Assembly: GCA_903928075.1 (NCBI GenBank)
Contig: CAIYPD010000118.1
Span: forward strand, 1 to 33,415
DNA: 33,415 nt
Direction: 5' to 3'
From: Candidatus Firestoneibacteriota bacterium
Lineage (GTDB): Bacteria; Oederibacteriota; D2-FULL-39-29
Shown here: in pieces, positions 23,927 to 32,051 of the stretch
Numbering within the stretch: position 1 is the first letter of the stretch
Layout of the letters: the number at the start of each line of letters is the position of its first letter
Translations under genes and position numbers: made by a program
Notes under the pieces: generated by a model
The model's input: the letters and a program-made list of their open reading frames with translations, nothing else
Told to the model about the DNA's origin: nothing
The model's database searches: none

Positions 23927-25336
23927 ATGAAAATATTTCTCAGCGGGCTGAAAGAAGCTCTTATCAGACAAAAATCCTACTCAAGCACTCAAACCGTTTT
24001 CCGGATATTTTTTTTGATTTTTCTATTCTCTATTCTCTTTTCTCTCTGGGCCGGCTTTTTAAATCCTGCGATGATCTACAGAAACACGGACTGGCAGAAA
24101 GAATATGATTACTATTCCGTTATAAAGCAGGCTATTACCGGCGGCGTGACACCCTATCACATCTCAGCCCAATATCAGACTACCGACAGGTTTCTTGCGA
24201 TACCGGAGATTGATTTTTCCCCGCAAATTATCATCTTAAAGTGGCTGGATGTCCGGCAATATATGCTTTTCAACTTGCTTTTCTTATTCACTCTGGGTTT
24301 TATAGGCCTCGTCTTACTCGCAAACAAACTTAAACTCGGCTTTCTTTCTTTCTCTTTTCTGACCCTGATATTTTTTCTCAACGGGCATCTTGTTGCGCAT
24401 CTGGCCGCAGGGCATTATATGTGGGCCGGGTTTTTCCTCCTGCCGTTTTTTTTCTTTTTCCTCCTGGATTTTCCCAATAAACCATCCCTGAAAACTTCGG
24501 CAAAGATGGCCCTGAGCATTTTCTTCATATTCATAACCGGCGGTTTTCATATTGCCGTCTGGTGCATGCTATTCCTGCTCTTAACCGGGCTCTTCAATAA
24601 GACGGCGCTCAGGCCGGCCTTATTCTCACTTATAATTTTGGCTCTGCTCTTATCTTTCCGTTTGTTACCGGCCCTGATAACTTACTACGAAAAAGCCGGC
24701 TCCCATGTAAGAGGCTTTTATTCTGCCTATATTATGCTTGAATCCCTTATAGTTATGCATGGCCCGGATTTTATTCCCGCTTTCCCTAAATGGCAGGGAA
24801 ACTGGACCGAATATAATACCTATATTGACCTTGTCGGCTTGGGCGTTATTTTATTCTTTGGAATTTATCTTAGCTTTAGAAGTAGAGCCAAAGAGGACAG
24901 CTTCAGGCCGTTTTACTGGCCCATCGCAATAATTGCTATAATGGCCCTGAGTAAACTCGGCTGGATGCCCCTCCCTCCTTTTAATTCCGAAAAAGTCTCG
25001 ACCCGTCTCCTAATAATACCTGTTCTCTTTTTTGCAGTAGTTGCTGCGTCAAGGTTACAGGCCTTTTTGGACAAAAACCGGAATAAAATTCCGGTCGTTC
25101 TTCTTTCCCTGGTTCTTTTAGTCCTTCTCTTTTCTTCTCTCTATGTCAACCTGGAACTCTGGAAACCCATAGGAACAGTCATGGAAGGCTCCTTTACTTA
25201 TATCGGCTCTACTATCACCACCGTTAACGAACCGCATTACAAAACCGTCTTCAATATCTCCCTTTTTCTCTCCGCATTCTCCTTCCTAGGAACGCTTTCA
25301 ATAATTATTTTTAACAGAGATAAGTCCGGACGGTAG
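23927..25336 (+). CDS. Multi-pass membrane protein, GT-C/YfhO-like
   Basis: The 469-residue integral membrane protein has about 11-12 hydrophobic helices. After the first helix (about 25-45) comes an acidic, aromatic loop, RNTDWQKEYDYYSVIKQA (52-69), with D55, E59 and D61. This is the layout of GT-C-type lipid-linked glycosyltransferases and the YfhO group, where an acidic residue in the first outer loop is catalytic. No family could be named with confidence. It has no Shine-Dalgarno sequence; the promoter ends 5 nt before the ATG. It stands alone between two repeat islands. A hairpin (25320-25349) straddles its stop codon. Confidence 0.72.
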   Translation: MKIFLSGLKEALIRQKSYSSTQTVFRIFFLIFLFSILFSLWAGFLNPAMIYRNTDWQKEYDYYSVIKQAITGGVTPYHISAQYQTTDRFLAIPEIDFSPQIIILKWLDVRQYMLFNLLFLFTLGFIGLVLLANKLKLGFLSFSFLTLIFFLNGHLVAHLAAGHYMWAGFFLLPFFFFFLLDFPNKPSLKTSAKMALSIFFIFITGGFHIAVWCMLFLLLTGLFNKTALRPALFSLIILALLLSFRLLPALITYYEKAGSHVRGFYSAYIMLESLIVMHGPDFIPAFPKWQGNWTEYNTYIDLVGLGVILFFGIYLSFRSRAKEDSFRPFYWPIAIIAIMALSKLGWMPLPPFNSEKVSTRLLIIPVLFFAVVAASRLQAFLDKNRNKIPVVLLSLVLLVLLFSSLYVNLELWKPIGTVMEGSFTYIGSTITTVNEPHYKTVFNISLFLSAFSFLGTLSIIIFNRDKSGR

Positions 25337-25349
25337 TCTCCGGATTTAT
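25320..25349. repeat. Hairpin straddling the membrane-protein stop codon
   Basis: ATAAGTCCGGA (25320-25330) pairs with TCCGGATTTAT (25339-25349), one G-U, with the TAG stop inside the 8-nt loop. No T-run follows, so a terminator function is uncertain. Confidence 0.5.
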
Positions 25350-25354
25350 CTGTG

Positions 25355-25579
25355 TCCTCCAAAGACTTCTTTGGAGAGATCTCGCCAAAGGCGGACCCTC
25401 CAAAGGAATTTTTGAAAAGATCTCGCTAAAGACAGACCCTCTTACTTTCTTATCTGTGTCCTCCAAAGAAATCTTTGGAGAGATCTCGCTGAAGGCGGAT
25501 CCTCCAAAGGCTTTTTGGAGAGATCTCGCTGAAGGCGGATCCTCCAAAGGCTTTTTGGAGAGATCTCGCTGAAGGCGGA
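25355..25579. repeat. Array of five 40/41-bp hairpin elements
   Basis: Copies at 25355-25395, 25396-25436, 25459-25499, 25500-25539 and 25540-25579. Each has a TCCTCCAAAG...CTTTGGAGAGA hairpin directly followed by TCTCGC(C/T)nAAGGCGGA. The last two are near-perfect tandem copies; copy 2 is decayed. Copies 1 and 3 are preceded by TTATCTGTG. There are no unique spacers, so it is not CRISPR. The rest of the 25337-25693 gap is TCTGTGTC-rich and non-coding apart from the dcd promoter. Confidence 0.9.
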
Positions 25580-25659
25580 CCATCTCTTTTCCCATCTCTG
25601 TCATCTTCTTTCTTATCTGTGTCATCTCGTTTCTATCTGTGCCATCAAGCCCATTTTAC

Positions 25660-25688
25660 TTTACAAACTCTTACATTTCATATAAAAT
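25660..25688 (+). promoter_or_regulatory. Promoter of the dCTP deaminase-like gene, leaderless type
   Basis: TTTACA (25660-25665), 17 nt, TAAAAT (25683-25688), 5 nt, ATG (25694). Confidence 0.55.
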
Positions 25689-25693
25689 GGGCT

Positions 25694-26242
25694 ATGAAAC
25701 CCGATAAATGGATAATTAAAATGGCAAAGGAAAAGGCAATGATAACGCCTTTTGCGGAAGCCCAGGTCAGAAAAAATGTTATCTCTTACGGCGTAGGCTC
25801 TTATGGCTATGACTTCCGTATCGCGGATGAGTTTCAGATACCAAAAATACTCCCCCTCCTGGACCCAAAAAATATACTCCCCGGAATGTTTGGCACTAGA
25901 AAAGCAGATTTTTGTATCATTCCCCCTGGTTCTTTTATTCTCGGAAGATCAGTAGAGTATTTTAAGATTCCGAGAGAAATCGTCACTATTTGCAGCGGAA
26001 AATCCACCTATGCCCGGGTCGGGGTTATCGTAAATGTCACGCCTTTTGAGCCTGAATGGGAAGGGTATGCCACACTCTCGATAATAAACGCGGGAAGTTC
26101 GCCGGTAAAAATTTACGCAAACGAAGGAATCGGCCAATTAATATTTCTTGAGGCTGCCGCCGGGGATATATGCGACATTTCCTACGCGGATAAAAAAGGC
26201 AAATATCAGGCGCAAAAAACCATAACTCACTCCAAGCTTTAG
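25694..26242 (+). CDS. dcd: dCTP deaminase/dUTPase-family protein with altered active site
   Basis: The 182-residue protein is collinear with dCTP deaminases, which make dUTP for thymidylate synthesis: DKWIIKMA opening, [12 protein letters not shown] (31-42), [24 protein letters not shown] (101-110, R108), [11 protein letters not shown] (115-125) and [11 protein letters not shown]. In Dcd the general-base Glu (E138 in E. coli) lies in a WxGxxxLE segment; here the matching position reads ATLSII, with S129 (codon at 26078). Activity as a deaminase is therefore doubtful; a dUTPase-like or nucleotide-binding role is possible. The start at 25694 matches family length and a leaderless promoter. The longer frame from 25619 runs through repeats. 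Confidence 0.82.
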   Translation: MKPDKWIIKMAKEKAMITPFAEAQVRKNVISYGVGSYGYDFRIADEFQIPKILPLLDPKNILPGMFGTRKADFCIIPPGSFILGRSVEYFKIPREIVTICSGKSTYARVGVIVNVTPFEPEWEGYATLSIINAGSSPVKIYANEGIGQLIFLEAAAGDICDISYADKKGKYQAQKTITHSKL

Positions 26243-26248
26243 CTCTAT

Positions 26249-27841
26249 TTATTTTATTTCCATCCAGGAGACGACGCCTACTCCGACAGGTACTATCTTT
26301 GAGATATTATTATTCAGAAGAGGATCATATGCGACATTAAAGGTCCCCGGAACAATGCCTCCGCTCCGGAAGGTTTGTCCTCCGAAGGTTGTAAACTGAC
26401 CGATTGTAGAACTTCCACCGGAAGCATAGGATCTACTGCCTCCCGAAAGAGCTCCCGAATAGCCGTATAAAAATCCTGAGATTTTCATATCATTACTGTT
26501 TTGAAAAAATGCCGTATCCGTGTTCCTCCAGGGATTCACATAAATATTATCCGTACAGATAAGAGCCATGGCATCATTATTAGGATTGCTTGTTGACGGT
26601 ATCGGAGCAGGCGTAGATGCATTGTAAGAATCGTTTGTGGTTACGAAAGAATCTCCGGAATAAAGCACATCCCCGATTACTTCAATACTCTTTTGAGAAA
26701 CTATCATTACTTTTTTATTGGTATTTGCCGTTCCGGAAACCGCCGGTATTTGCCCGTATACCGCAACATCATCGGTACAATATATTATTATTCCGTAGGT
26801 GCTTTGCAAAGCAGCCATATAATTGGTTGAACCCTGGAAAATATCATCGCTTGAGCCTGTGCCAAAGGCATTTATATTTATTTTAAGTCTGTTAGTATAG
26901 CCGTTGACTCCGACATTTATCTGCAGATTAGTTGCATTAGTACAGGAAACATCCGCACCGTTAAGTTTAAAAGAAGGAAGATCTGACAAAGAGAGAATTA
27001 CCTGGGCGTAATTATAATAGGTGCCATAAGGTATTGGCCTGATATTGACCTTTACCCCTCCATGCGCAGCATCAAGCCAGGTTCCCCCTGGCCTGCTGGT
27101 CGTCGCACAGATTTCATAGGTACTATCTGAAGATAATCTGCCGAATTTTCCGTTTACAGTACGGAAGGTAGGAGAACCCCAACCTGAAGCCTGGACAAAA
27201 GAACCCGCACACATAGTGACATAAGTGTCGGAGTAGAAAGGATTTGCACCTCCGCCGGAAAGAGTTGAAGAATTCCAGGAAATTGAACCTCCAATTGACA
27301 CGCCTGATCCGTTGGAATGATAGGGTCCATTAAATATGGCGCTCGACGACGCCCAGACGTCGTTTCCTATTGTAAAAGCATTATATTTTGAAAGATTTAC
27401 GATCGAAAGGTTAGCCTGAATATGCCTCGTGACCGGAACTTTTACTCCGGCGCCGTAGGCGATAATTGGAGTTGCAATAGCGTCAACGACATATCTGTTG
27501 TTGCCTTCAAGGTCCAAAACCGGCGTACCACCAGATTTTAGAAAATCACAGGTAACCGGGACAGTGAGAGTGTTAACCCCTACAGCTACCGTATAATTTC
27601 TCGTTACAGGAAGTGTGGCGCCTATTATATTAATCTGCCTGTTGGACACATCGCTTATAAACTGATTAATACCGGCATCCGCGGCCTGTACTGCGATATT
27701 CCGGGCTTTATTACTTCCGGAGGCATTGGTGTTTATTTTACTTGCGACGAAATATACACCAATCATCATAACCGTGATAATTGATACTATGCCTACTATT
27801 AAAAAAGTTGATTGCCCGGAATTATTTTTATTTTTTTTCAT
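26249..27841 (-). CDS. Large PilX-like pilus-associated protein
   Basis: The 530-residue protein has a short basic N-terminus, SGQSTFLIVGIVSIITVMM (8-26) as a single membrane helix, and a long S/T/N/G-rich beta-type exterior domain. The classical G|FTLxE prepilin site is missing, as in many PilX/PilX-like minor pilins and tight-adherence-like proteins that begin KK...GQS/GxA. It is third in an operon with two prepilin-like proteins, so a role in pilus assembly or surface display is likely. A GAGG site precedes the ATG. No domain inside the exterior part was recognised. Confidence 0.65.
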   Translation of the reverse strand: MKKNKNNSGQSTFLIVGIVSIITVMMIGVYFVASKINTNASGSNKARNIAVQAADAGINQFISDVSNRQINIIGATLPVTRNYTVAVGVNTLTVPVTCDFLKSGGTPVLDLEGNNRYVVDAIATPIIAYGAGVKVPVTRHIQANLSIVNLSKYNAFTIGNDVWASSSAIFNGPYHSNGSGVSIGGSISWNSSTLSGGGANPFYSDTYVTMCAGSFVQASGWGSPTFRTVNGKFGRLSSDSTYEICATTSRPGGTWLDAAHGGVKVNIRPIPYGTYYNYAQVILSLSDLPSFKLNGADVSCTNATNLQINVGVNGYTNRLKININAFGTGSSDDIFQGSTNYMAALQSTYGIIIYCTDDVAVYGQIPAVSGTANTNKKVMIVSQKSIEVIGDVLYSGDSFVTTNDSYNASTPAPIPSTSNPNNDAMALICTDNIYVNPWRNTDTAFFQNSNDMKISGFLYGYSGALSGGSRSYASGGSSTIGQFTTFGGQTFRSGGIVPGTFNVAYDPLLNNNISKIVPVGVGVVSWMEIK

Positions 27842-27860
27842 AAGGTCCTCTTCCCTCTTA

Positions 27861-28499
27861 TCAGAAGGTATTTCTTATTGAGATAGCAGAAGTAAGGGAT
27901 AATTTTTCCCGAACCCCCGATTTTCCCCGATCGGCAACAGAAACAGTAACACCCACGCATATCATATAGTAAGTATCATCATAATAAAACGCCACATCGT
28001 CATATCTTAATGTCGCATCATTCAGGAAAGCGGTAATGCCGCCGCCCAGAGGAACAGTTGTTGGAGTTTTCCTGAAATTGTCAAAATCAAATATAACAGG
28101 AATTGCCGTGTAGGTCGTCACCCCTCTTGTCAGGCGTTGCAACATCACATTTTTACCGTTATAAGTTCCGAGGTAATAATCAATTCTATCATCGGAGGCC
28201 CGGGTAGTAGGATCAGTTAAACTCGGTATATAAAAACTTATAGGGCTCCCGGAGGTCGGGTGTAAGGTAGTATCAGGAGTACAGGTGGGGGCCTGGGATA
28301 TTTCTCTTATCTCCTTTTGAACGCTCCCCAGAGAAATAATCGCAACCTGAGTTACTTTTATCTCGGCATCAGTCTTTGAATGCAATCTGTAGATTTGAAG
28401 AAAAAAAACTGCGGTCAACGAGCCCAGCAAACCTACAAGAGATGCAGTTATTACTGCTTCAACAAGTGTAAAACCTTTTTTGCGCCGCAAGATAAGCAA
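27861..28499 (-). CDS. Prepilin-like minor pilin (PilW/GspJ-like)
   Basis: The 212-residue protein has a type IV prepilin signal, RRKKG|FTLVEAVITASLVG, with the cleavage Gly at 9 and E14 at +5. The hydrophobic helix continues to about residue 34. The exterior domain is beta-rich, as in PilW or GspJ. Translation appears to start at TTG, with AAGGAG 8 nt upstream; no ATG is available before the prepilin signal. It lies 15 nt after the 471-residue pilin and 19 nt before the PilX-like gene. Such minor pilins prime pilus or pseudopilus assembly and are cut by PilD peptidase, which is not encoded here. Confidence 0.8.
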   Translation of the reverse strand: MLILRRKKGFTLVEAVITASLVGLLGSLTAVFFLQIYRLHSKTDAEIKVTQVAIISLGSVQKEIREISQAPTCTPDTTLHPTSGSPISFYIPSLTDPTTRASDDRIDYYLGTYNGKNVMLQRLTRGVTTYTAIPVIFDFDNFRKTPTTVPLGGGITAFLNDATLRYDDVAFYYDDTYYMICVGVTVSVADRGKSGVREKLSLTSAISIRNTF

Positions 28500-28514
28500 T
28501 GAGCTGCTCCTTTA

Positions 28515-29930
28515 TTATCTGTTAATAGTATTGCTAATAACTGCAGGTCCGTATTTATCATTTACTTTTGAAACACTAACTGACACCGTCCATCCGATAG
28601 CTTGCCCGGCAGAAGTGTTTGTGGGGTCAAGCGAACTGGTAATAATATAACCGGGATGAGACGCCGTAGTCACCGGAGAGCCCGCTGTTGAATCAGGATC
28701 TGTGAAACCTTCAAGGGATTTAAGAGTTATTCTTGATAGAACAGCATTGGGATTTGTAGCCGTTGATGCAGCTTCTGTTGTCAATTCATTGACATAAACA
28801 GTAGCGGCATGGGACGAGGTGTTTTGTATATACTTTATGGAAATGGGGATATTGGCACCATCATCGGAAGCGGACATAATTTTTGTTAGTTGCTGCCAAT
28901 TAGTTATGGGGCCTGTGGCAGTATCGGAGTTACCGCTTGGCGTTGTAAACCACATTTTATCGCTTGTATCTACATGAACCCACAAACGGATATAATCTCC
29001 CGCCTGGTTAACGGAAGTATTGATAGTCCTGCTTAAACTTATCGTAGTAGTACTTGTGGCAGAATTTATTCTATAGCTTTTTTTGGTACTTTCTTCGGAA
29101 TAGGGTGTCGGAGTAGTCGGTGTATTTACTATTGTGCCGGTGCCGGCGGACAATGTCCAGCCTGAAGTAGCCGTAAAGTTATTTATTACAGTTACTGACG
29201 CGTTATTAACTACCCCGGTTTGTTCTATTTCAACTGTAATATGTCCCGAGGAAGTATCTGACGCAGAAAGCGGGATAGAACATAATTCCCCGCTTGGCGG
29301 AACAAGGTCACTGGCTATATAACTTGCCTTTGTAATTCCGTTAACCAACACTCTTTGCGTCCGTGATGCGGTCGCGTAATCTATCATTGTTAACTCAAGA
29401 ATTGAAGTAACTCCTGCAGGGCAGTCAAGCGTAAATCTTATACTTCCCGGAGTATTCTCATTGGCGACGGTTCGAGTAGAAGGTTCATACCAGCAGGTGG
29501 AGCTGCTCCCAAAGCCGGGATTGCCAAACGCACCCGAAGTAAGCGTACATGCATAACCGGTATTCTGAGTTACTGTCGAATTATTTGTGCAATCAATATC
29601 AAGTTCTGTCACAGCGGGAATAGTTACAGTGCGTACCGAGAATGATATTACTCCTGTGGAAGTATTAATGTTTGGAGTATACAGAGGAAAACTAACACCC
29701 GGTAAAAAATTCTCGCCTTTTATAGATTTCCATTCTTCGAGTCTCTCTGTTGCCAGAGCCATTTTAATACTCATCTGGTTTGTTCTGATATTTGCTCTGT
29801 AAAACTGGTAAAAGGCCCGGGTTGCGGACATAAGGATCAGGCTTATTATAAAAAAAGTAATAACTATCTCTATAAGAGTAAGTCCCTTACTTCCTTTTAG
29901 ATTTTTTTTAAATCTTTTTAAATTATTCAT
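28515..29930 (-). CDS. Large prepilin-like minor pilin (PilV/GspI-like N-terminus)
   Basis: The 471-residue protein has a prepilin signal, GSKG|LTLIEIVITFFIISL, with cleavage after G16 and E21 at +5 (Leu rather than Phe at +1). It is unusually long for a minor pilin. The exterior part is S/T-rich and beta-like, with a region near 270-350 (TISLSRTINTS...DYIRLWVHVDTS) that resembles a jelly-roll or carbohydrate-binding module, so it could be a tip adhesin. It is the first gene of the operon. Promoter TTGAAA-16-TATAAT lies at 29963-29990 and an AAGGAGAAAAGAAGG site precedes the ATG. Confidence 0.75.
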   Translation of the reverse strand: MNNLKRFKKNLKGSKGLTLIEIVITFFIISLILMSATRAFYQFYRANIRTNQMSIKMALATERLEEWKSIKGENFLPGVSFPLYTPNINTSTGVISFSVRTVTIPAVTELDIDCTNNSTVTQNTGYACTLTSGAFGNPGFGSSSTCWYEPSTRTVANENTPGSIRFTLDCPAGVTSILELTMIDYATASRTQRVLVNGITKASYIASDLVPPSGELCSIPLSASDTSSGHITVEIEQTGVVNNASVTVINNFTATSGWTLSAGTGTIVNTPTTPTPYSEESTKKSYRINSATSTTTISLSRTINTSVNQAGDYIRLWVHVDTSDKMWFTTPSGNSDTATGPITNWQQLTKIMSASDDGANIPISIKYIQNTSSHAATVYVNELTTEAASTATNPNAVLSRITLKSLEGFTDPDSTAGSPVTTASHPGYIITSSLDPTNTSAGQAIGWTVSVSVSKVNDKYGPAVISNTINR

Positions 29931-29962
29931 CCTTCTTTTCTCCTTACTTTACGATACACTTA

Positions 29963-29990
29963 ATTATAGCAAATTCTCAGAGATTTTCAA
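29963..29990 (-). promoter_or_regulatory. Promoter of the minor pilin operon
   Basis: Minus strand TTGAAA (29985-29990), 16-nt spacer, TATAAT (29963-29968). Confidence 0.65.
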
Positions 29991-30022
29991 TCTTTTTAAG
30001 GAGCTCAGGCTTGCGGTAAGAA

Positions 30023-30051
30023 TTGAAAGTTTTTGGATTAAATGTTATAAT
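30023..30051 (+). promoter_or_regulatory. Promoter of the nitroreductase, leaderless type
   Basis: TTGAAA (30023-30028), 17 nt, TATAAT (30046-30051), then 5 nt to the ATG. It shares an intergenic region with the divergent minor pilin promoter. Confidence 0.75.
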
Positions 30052-30056
30052 CTCTT

Positions 30057-30596
30057 ATGAATTTCCTTGAATTGGTAAAGACAAGATATAGCTGCAGAAA
30101 ATTTTCCGATAAGCCGGTCGAAAAGGAAAAACTTAGCCTGTGTCTCGAGGCGGCCCGTCTTGCGCCTTCGGCCTGCAACTCCCAACCCTGGAAATTCCTT
30201 ATAATTGATGACCCAATTCTTAAAGACAAGGTTTGCACTGCCGCTTTCGCAGGTCAGTATTCGTCAAATTCCTTTGGTAAAAACGCGCCTGTGCTTGTTG
30301 TTATAATTTCCGAAAAAGGGAATTTTTTAGCCCGGGTGGGGAACCTGGTCAGGGATACAAGATTTTATCTGATAGATATAGGTGTTGCCGTTGAGCATTT
30401 TATACTTCAAGCGGCTGAACTGGGTTTGGGCGCCTGCTGGATGGGCTGGTTTAACGAAACCCTGCTTAAAAAAGCCCTGGGGCTTCCTAAATCCGTAAAA
30501 GTCGATGTGATTTTTCCCTTGGGCTACCCTGCACAGCCAAACCGTGAGAAGATTCGTAAATCAACTGCTGAAATATCGAGTTTCAATAAAGCTTAG
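30057..30596 (+). CDS. Nitroreductase-family FMN oxidoreductase
   Basis: The 179-residue protein has the family landmarks: TRYSCRKFSDKPV (9-21), contacting the FMN phosphate; LAPSACNSQPWKF (about 35-47); and GLGACWMGWF, the flavin-binding loop. Such enzymes reduce nitro compounds, quinones or flavins with NAD(P)H as cytosolic dimers; the substrate is unknown. There is no ribosome site. A near-consensus promoter ends 5 nt before the ATG, so the transcript is probably leaderless. It is a single gene, divergent from the minor pilin operon. A weak CTGAAAAA/TTTTTCAG hairpin follows at 30604-30632. Confidence 0.9.
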   Translation: MNFLELVKTRYSCRKFSDKPVEKEKLSLCLEAARLAPSACNSQPWKFLIIDDPILKDKVCTAAFAGQYSSNSFGKNAPVLVVIISEKGNFLARVGNLVRDTRFYLIDIGVAVEHFILQAAELGLGACWMGWFNETLLKKALGLPKSVKVDVIFPLGYPAQPNREKIRKSTAEISSFNKA

Positions 30597-30703
30597 CAGA
30601 TTCCTGAAAAACTCTTTTTAAGACTTTTTCAGCTGCAATTCTGATATTTTTATTGTTTTATTGCTTAAATTCTTTCATCTGCTTATCAGGCCGAAAAACC
30701 TTA

Positions 30704-30731
30704 TTGACTTTAATACTTTTTATTGTATACT
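30704..30731 (+). promoter_or_regulatory. Promoter of pilin gene 1
   Basis: TTGACT (30704-30709), 16 nt ending in TTTTTATTG, TATACT (30726-30731). It resembles the promoter of pilin gene 2. Confidence 0.7.
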
Positions 30732-30768
30732 AGATAATAGATGAAGATTACCGGGAGGTGATATCTAA

Positions 30769-31185
30769 ATGTTAAAGAAAAAAGGTTTCACACTCATTGA
30801 ACTGATGATAGTAGTTGCTATCATCGGTATTCTGGCAGCTATAGCGATTCCCAAATTCGCGCAGATGCTGGAAAAATCAAGGGAAGGTGCCACCAAAGGC
30901 AACCTGGCAGCCATGCGTTCAGCAGTGACTATTTACTACTCTGAAAAAGAAGGCACCTGGCCGGGTGACTTGACGACATCTTTCACAAGCTATTTGTATC
31001 CGATTCCGCCTGCGAAAGCGACACCTCTGGGCAATGTAGCTACGATTAATGCTACCGGCGGTGTTCCGGCCGCTGCAGGAACGGGCTGGGCTTATGTAAC
31101 AGATACAACATCTACATTTGCAGGTAATGTATTTGCGAACAGCACAGGGACCGATACGAAGGGCAGTTCTTTCACAACATACTAA
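30769..31185 (+). CDS. pilA: Type IV major pilin, copy 1
   Basis: The 138-residue type IVa prepilin has leader MLKKKG, cleavage before [20 protein letters not shown] and E5 of the mature form. The long N-terminal helix is followed by a short globular domain ending [14 protein letters not shown]. It polymerises into the pilus fibre after PilD processing. A GGGAGGTGA ribosome site supports the ATG. The protein is nearly identical to copy 2 over the first 75 residues and the last 18; a stretch near residues 82-118 differs. It has its own promoter and terminator, so it is independently expressed. Confidence 0.93.
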   Translation: MLKKKGFTLIELMIVVAIIGILAAIAIPKFAQMLEKSREGATKGNLAAMRSAVTIYYSEKEGTWPGDLTTSFTSYLYPIPPAKATPLGNVATINATGGVPAAAGTGWAYVTDTTSTFAGNVFANSTGTDTKGSSFTTY

Positions 31186-31200
31186 TAGTTTTGGATTTCT

Positions 31201-31227
31201 CCCGCGAGGCCTTATGGGTTTCGCGGG
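31201..31227 (+). terminator. First hairpin after pilin gene 1
   Basis: CCCGCGA pairs with TCGCGGG (7 bp) but no T-run follows. Possibly an mRNA-stabilising hairpin upstream of the true terminator. Confidence 0.45.
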
Positions 31228-31259
31228 GGGAGTTCAGATGTTATTATATAATTTATCTC

Positions 31260-31297
31260 ATCCCCGCAGTTTAAAAAAACTGCGGGGATTTTTTTTG
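31260..31297 (+). terminator. Terminator of pilin gene 1
   Basis: ATCCCCGCAGTTT pairs with AAACTGCGGGGAT, followed by a run of T. The stem is shared with the terminator of pilin gene 2. The gap 31298-31416 shows nothing else recognisable. Confidence 0.9.
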
Positions 31298-31416
31298 AAA
31301 ATTTAAAAGGCCTCTATTAAGGAATACTCACGATTCGCTATTGTTTGCAGCGGATCCTGATAACTATATAATTTCTAAATCCGGATATTTCCGGGATCGT
31401 GTTCTTCTTTTCACTA

Positions 31417-31444
31417 TTGACTTATTTTAATTTTATTGTATAAT
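31417..31444 (+). promoter_or_regulatory. Promoter of pilin gene 2
   Basis: TTGACT (31417-31422), 16 nt ending in TTTTATTG, TATAAT (31439-31444). Confidence 0.8.
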
Positions 31445-31476
31445 AATCCTATATTAAAACTAATTGGAGGGTAAAA

Positions 31477-31896
31477 ATGCTCAAGAAAAAAGGGTTCACG
31501 CTCATTGAACTGATGATAGTAGTTGCTATCATCGGTATTCTGGCAGCTATAGCGATTCCCAAATTCGCGCAGATGCTGGAAAAATCAAGGGAAGGGGCCA
31601 CCAAAGGCAATCTGGCCGCAATTCGTTCAGCAGTGACTATTTACTACTCTGAAAAAGAAGGTACCTGGCCGGTTGACTTGACAACATCTTTCACAAGTTA
31701 TCTGTATCCGATTCCGCCTGCGAAAGCCACACCGCTGGGAAACTCCTCAGCAATAAGTATGATGACCGCACCTCCCACAGCCGTAGGAACCGGTTGGTGC
31801 TATGTAACTGATCCAACTTCTATGCCTTTTCAGGGTTATGTCTTTGCGAACAGCACAGGGACCGACACGAAGGGTAGTTCTTTCACAACATACTAA
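31477..31896 (+). CDS. pilA: Type IV major pilin, copy 2
   Basis: The 139-residue tandem paralogue of copy 1 has the same leader, cleavage site and N-terminal helix. The DNA is almost unchanged over the first 230 nt or so. The globular part differs between about residues 82 and 119 (SSAISMMTAPPTAVGTGWCY versus a different stretch in copy 1), and a unique Cys appears in GWCYV. The C-terminal [14 protein letters not shown] is identical. A GGAGGG site lies before the ATG. The promoter and terminator are also duplicates, so the whole transcription unit was copied. Alternative or mixed pilus subunits are plausible. Confidence 0.93.
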   Translation: MLKKKGFTLIELMIVVAIIGILAAIAIPKFAQMLEKSREGATKGNLAAIRSAVTIYYSEKEGTWPVDLTTSFTSYLYPIPPAKATPLGNSSAISMMTAPPTAVGTGWCYVTDPTSMPFQGYVFANSTGTDTKGSSFTTY

Positions 31897-31916
31897 TAGT
31901 TTTTATGGGTTTATCT

Positions 31917-31951
31917 AATCCCCGCAGTTTAAAAGCTGCGGGGATTTTTTT
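31917..31951 (+). terminator. Terminator of pilin gene 2
   Basis: AATCCCCGCAG pairs with CTGCGGGGATT around an 8-nt loop, followed by T residues. Confidence 0.9.
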
Positions 31952-32051
31952 GTAAACTCTCTCCGGGCTTATCTAAAAATATTAATAACCTCTTATTCTT
32001 TACGGCGAATCCATATATATATCTCAAAACACTTTTGTTTAGTGCTTGAAC

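Noticed and set aside
25311-25625. A 104-codon minus-strand open frame
   Set aside because: It is made of the 40-bp hairpin array; repeat periodicity explains the open frame, and there is no ribosome site.
30604-30632. Terminator after the nitroreductase
   Set aside because: The stem CTGAAAAA/TTTTTCAG is AT-rich, has a 13-nt loop and no clean T-run after it.
30732-30768. c-di-GMP (GEMM) riboswitch upstream of pilin gene 1
   Set aside because: Such riboswitches are common before pilin genes, but the leader here is only about 30 nt and lacks the conserved motif.
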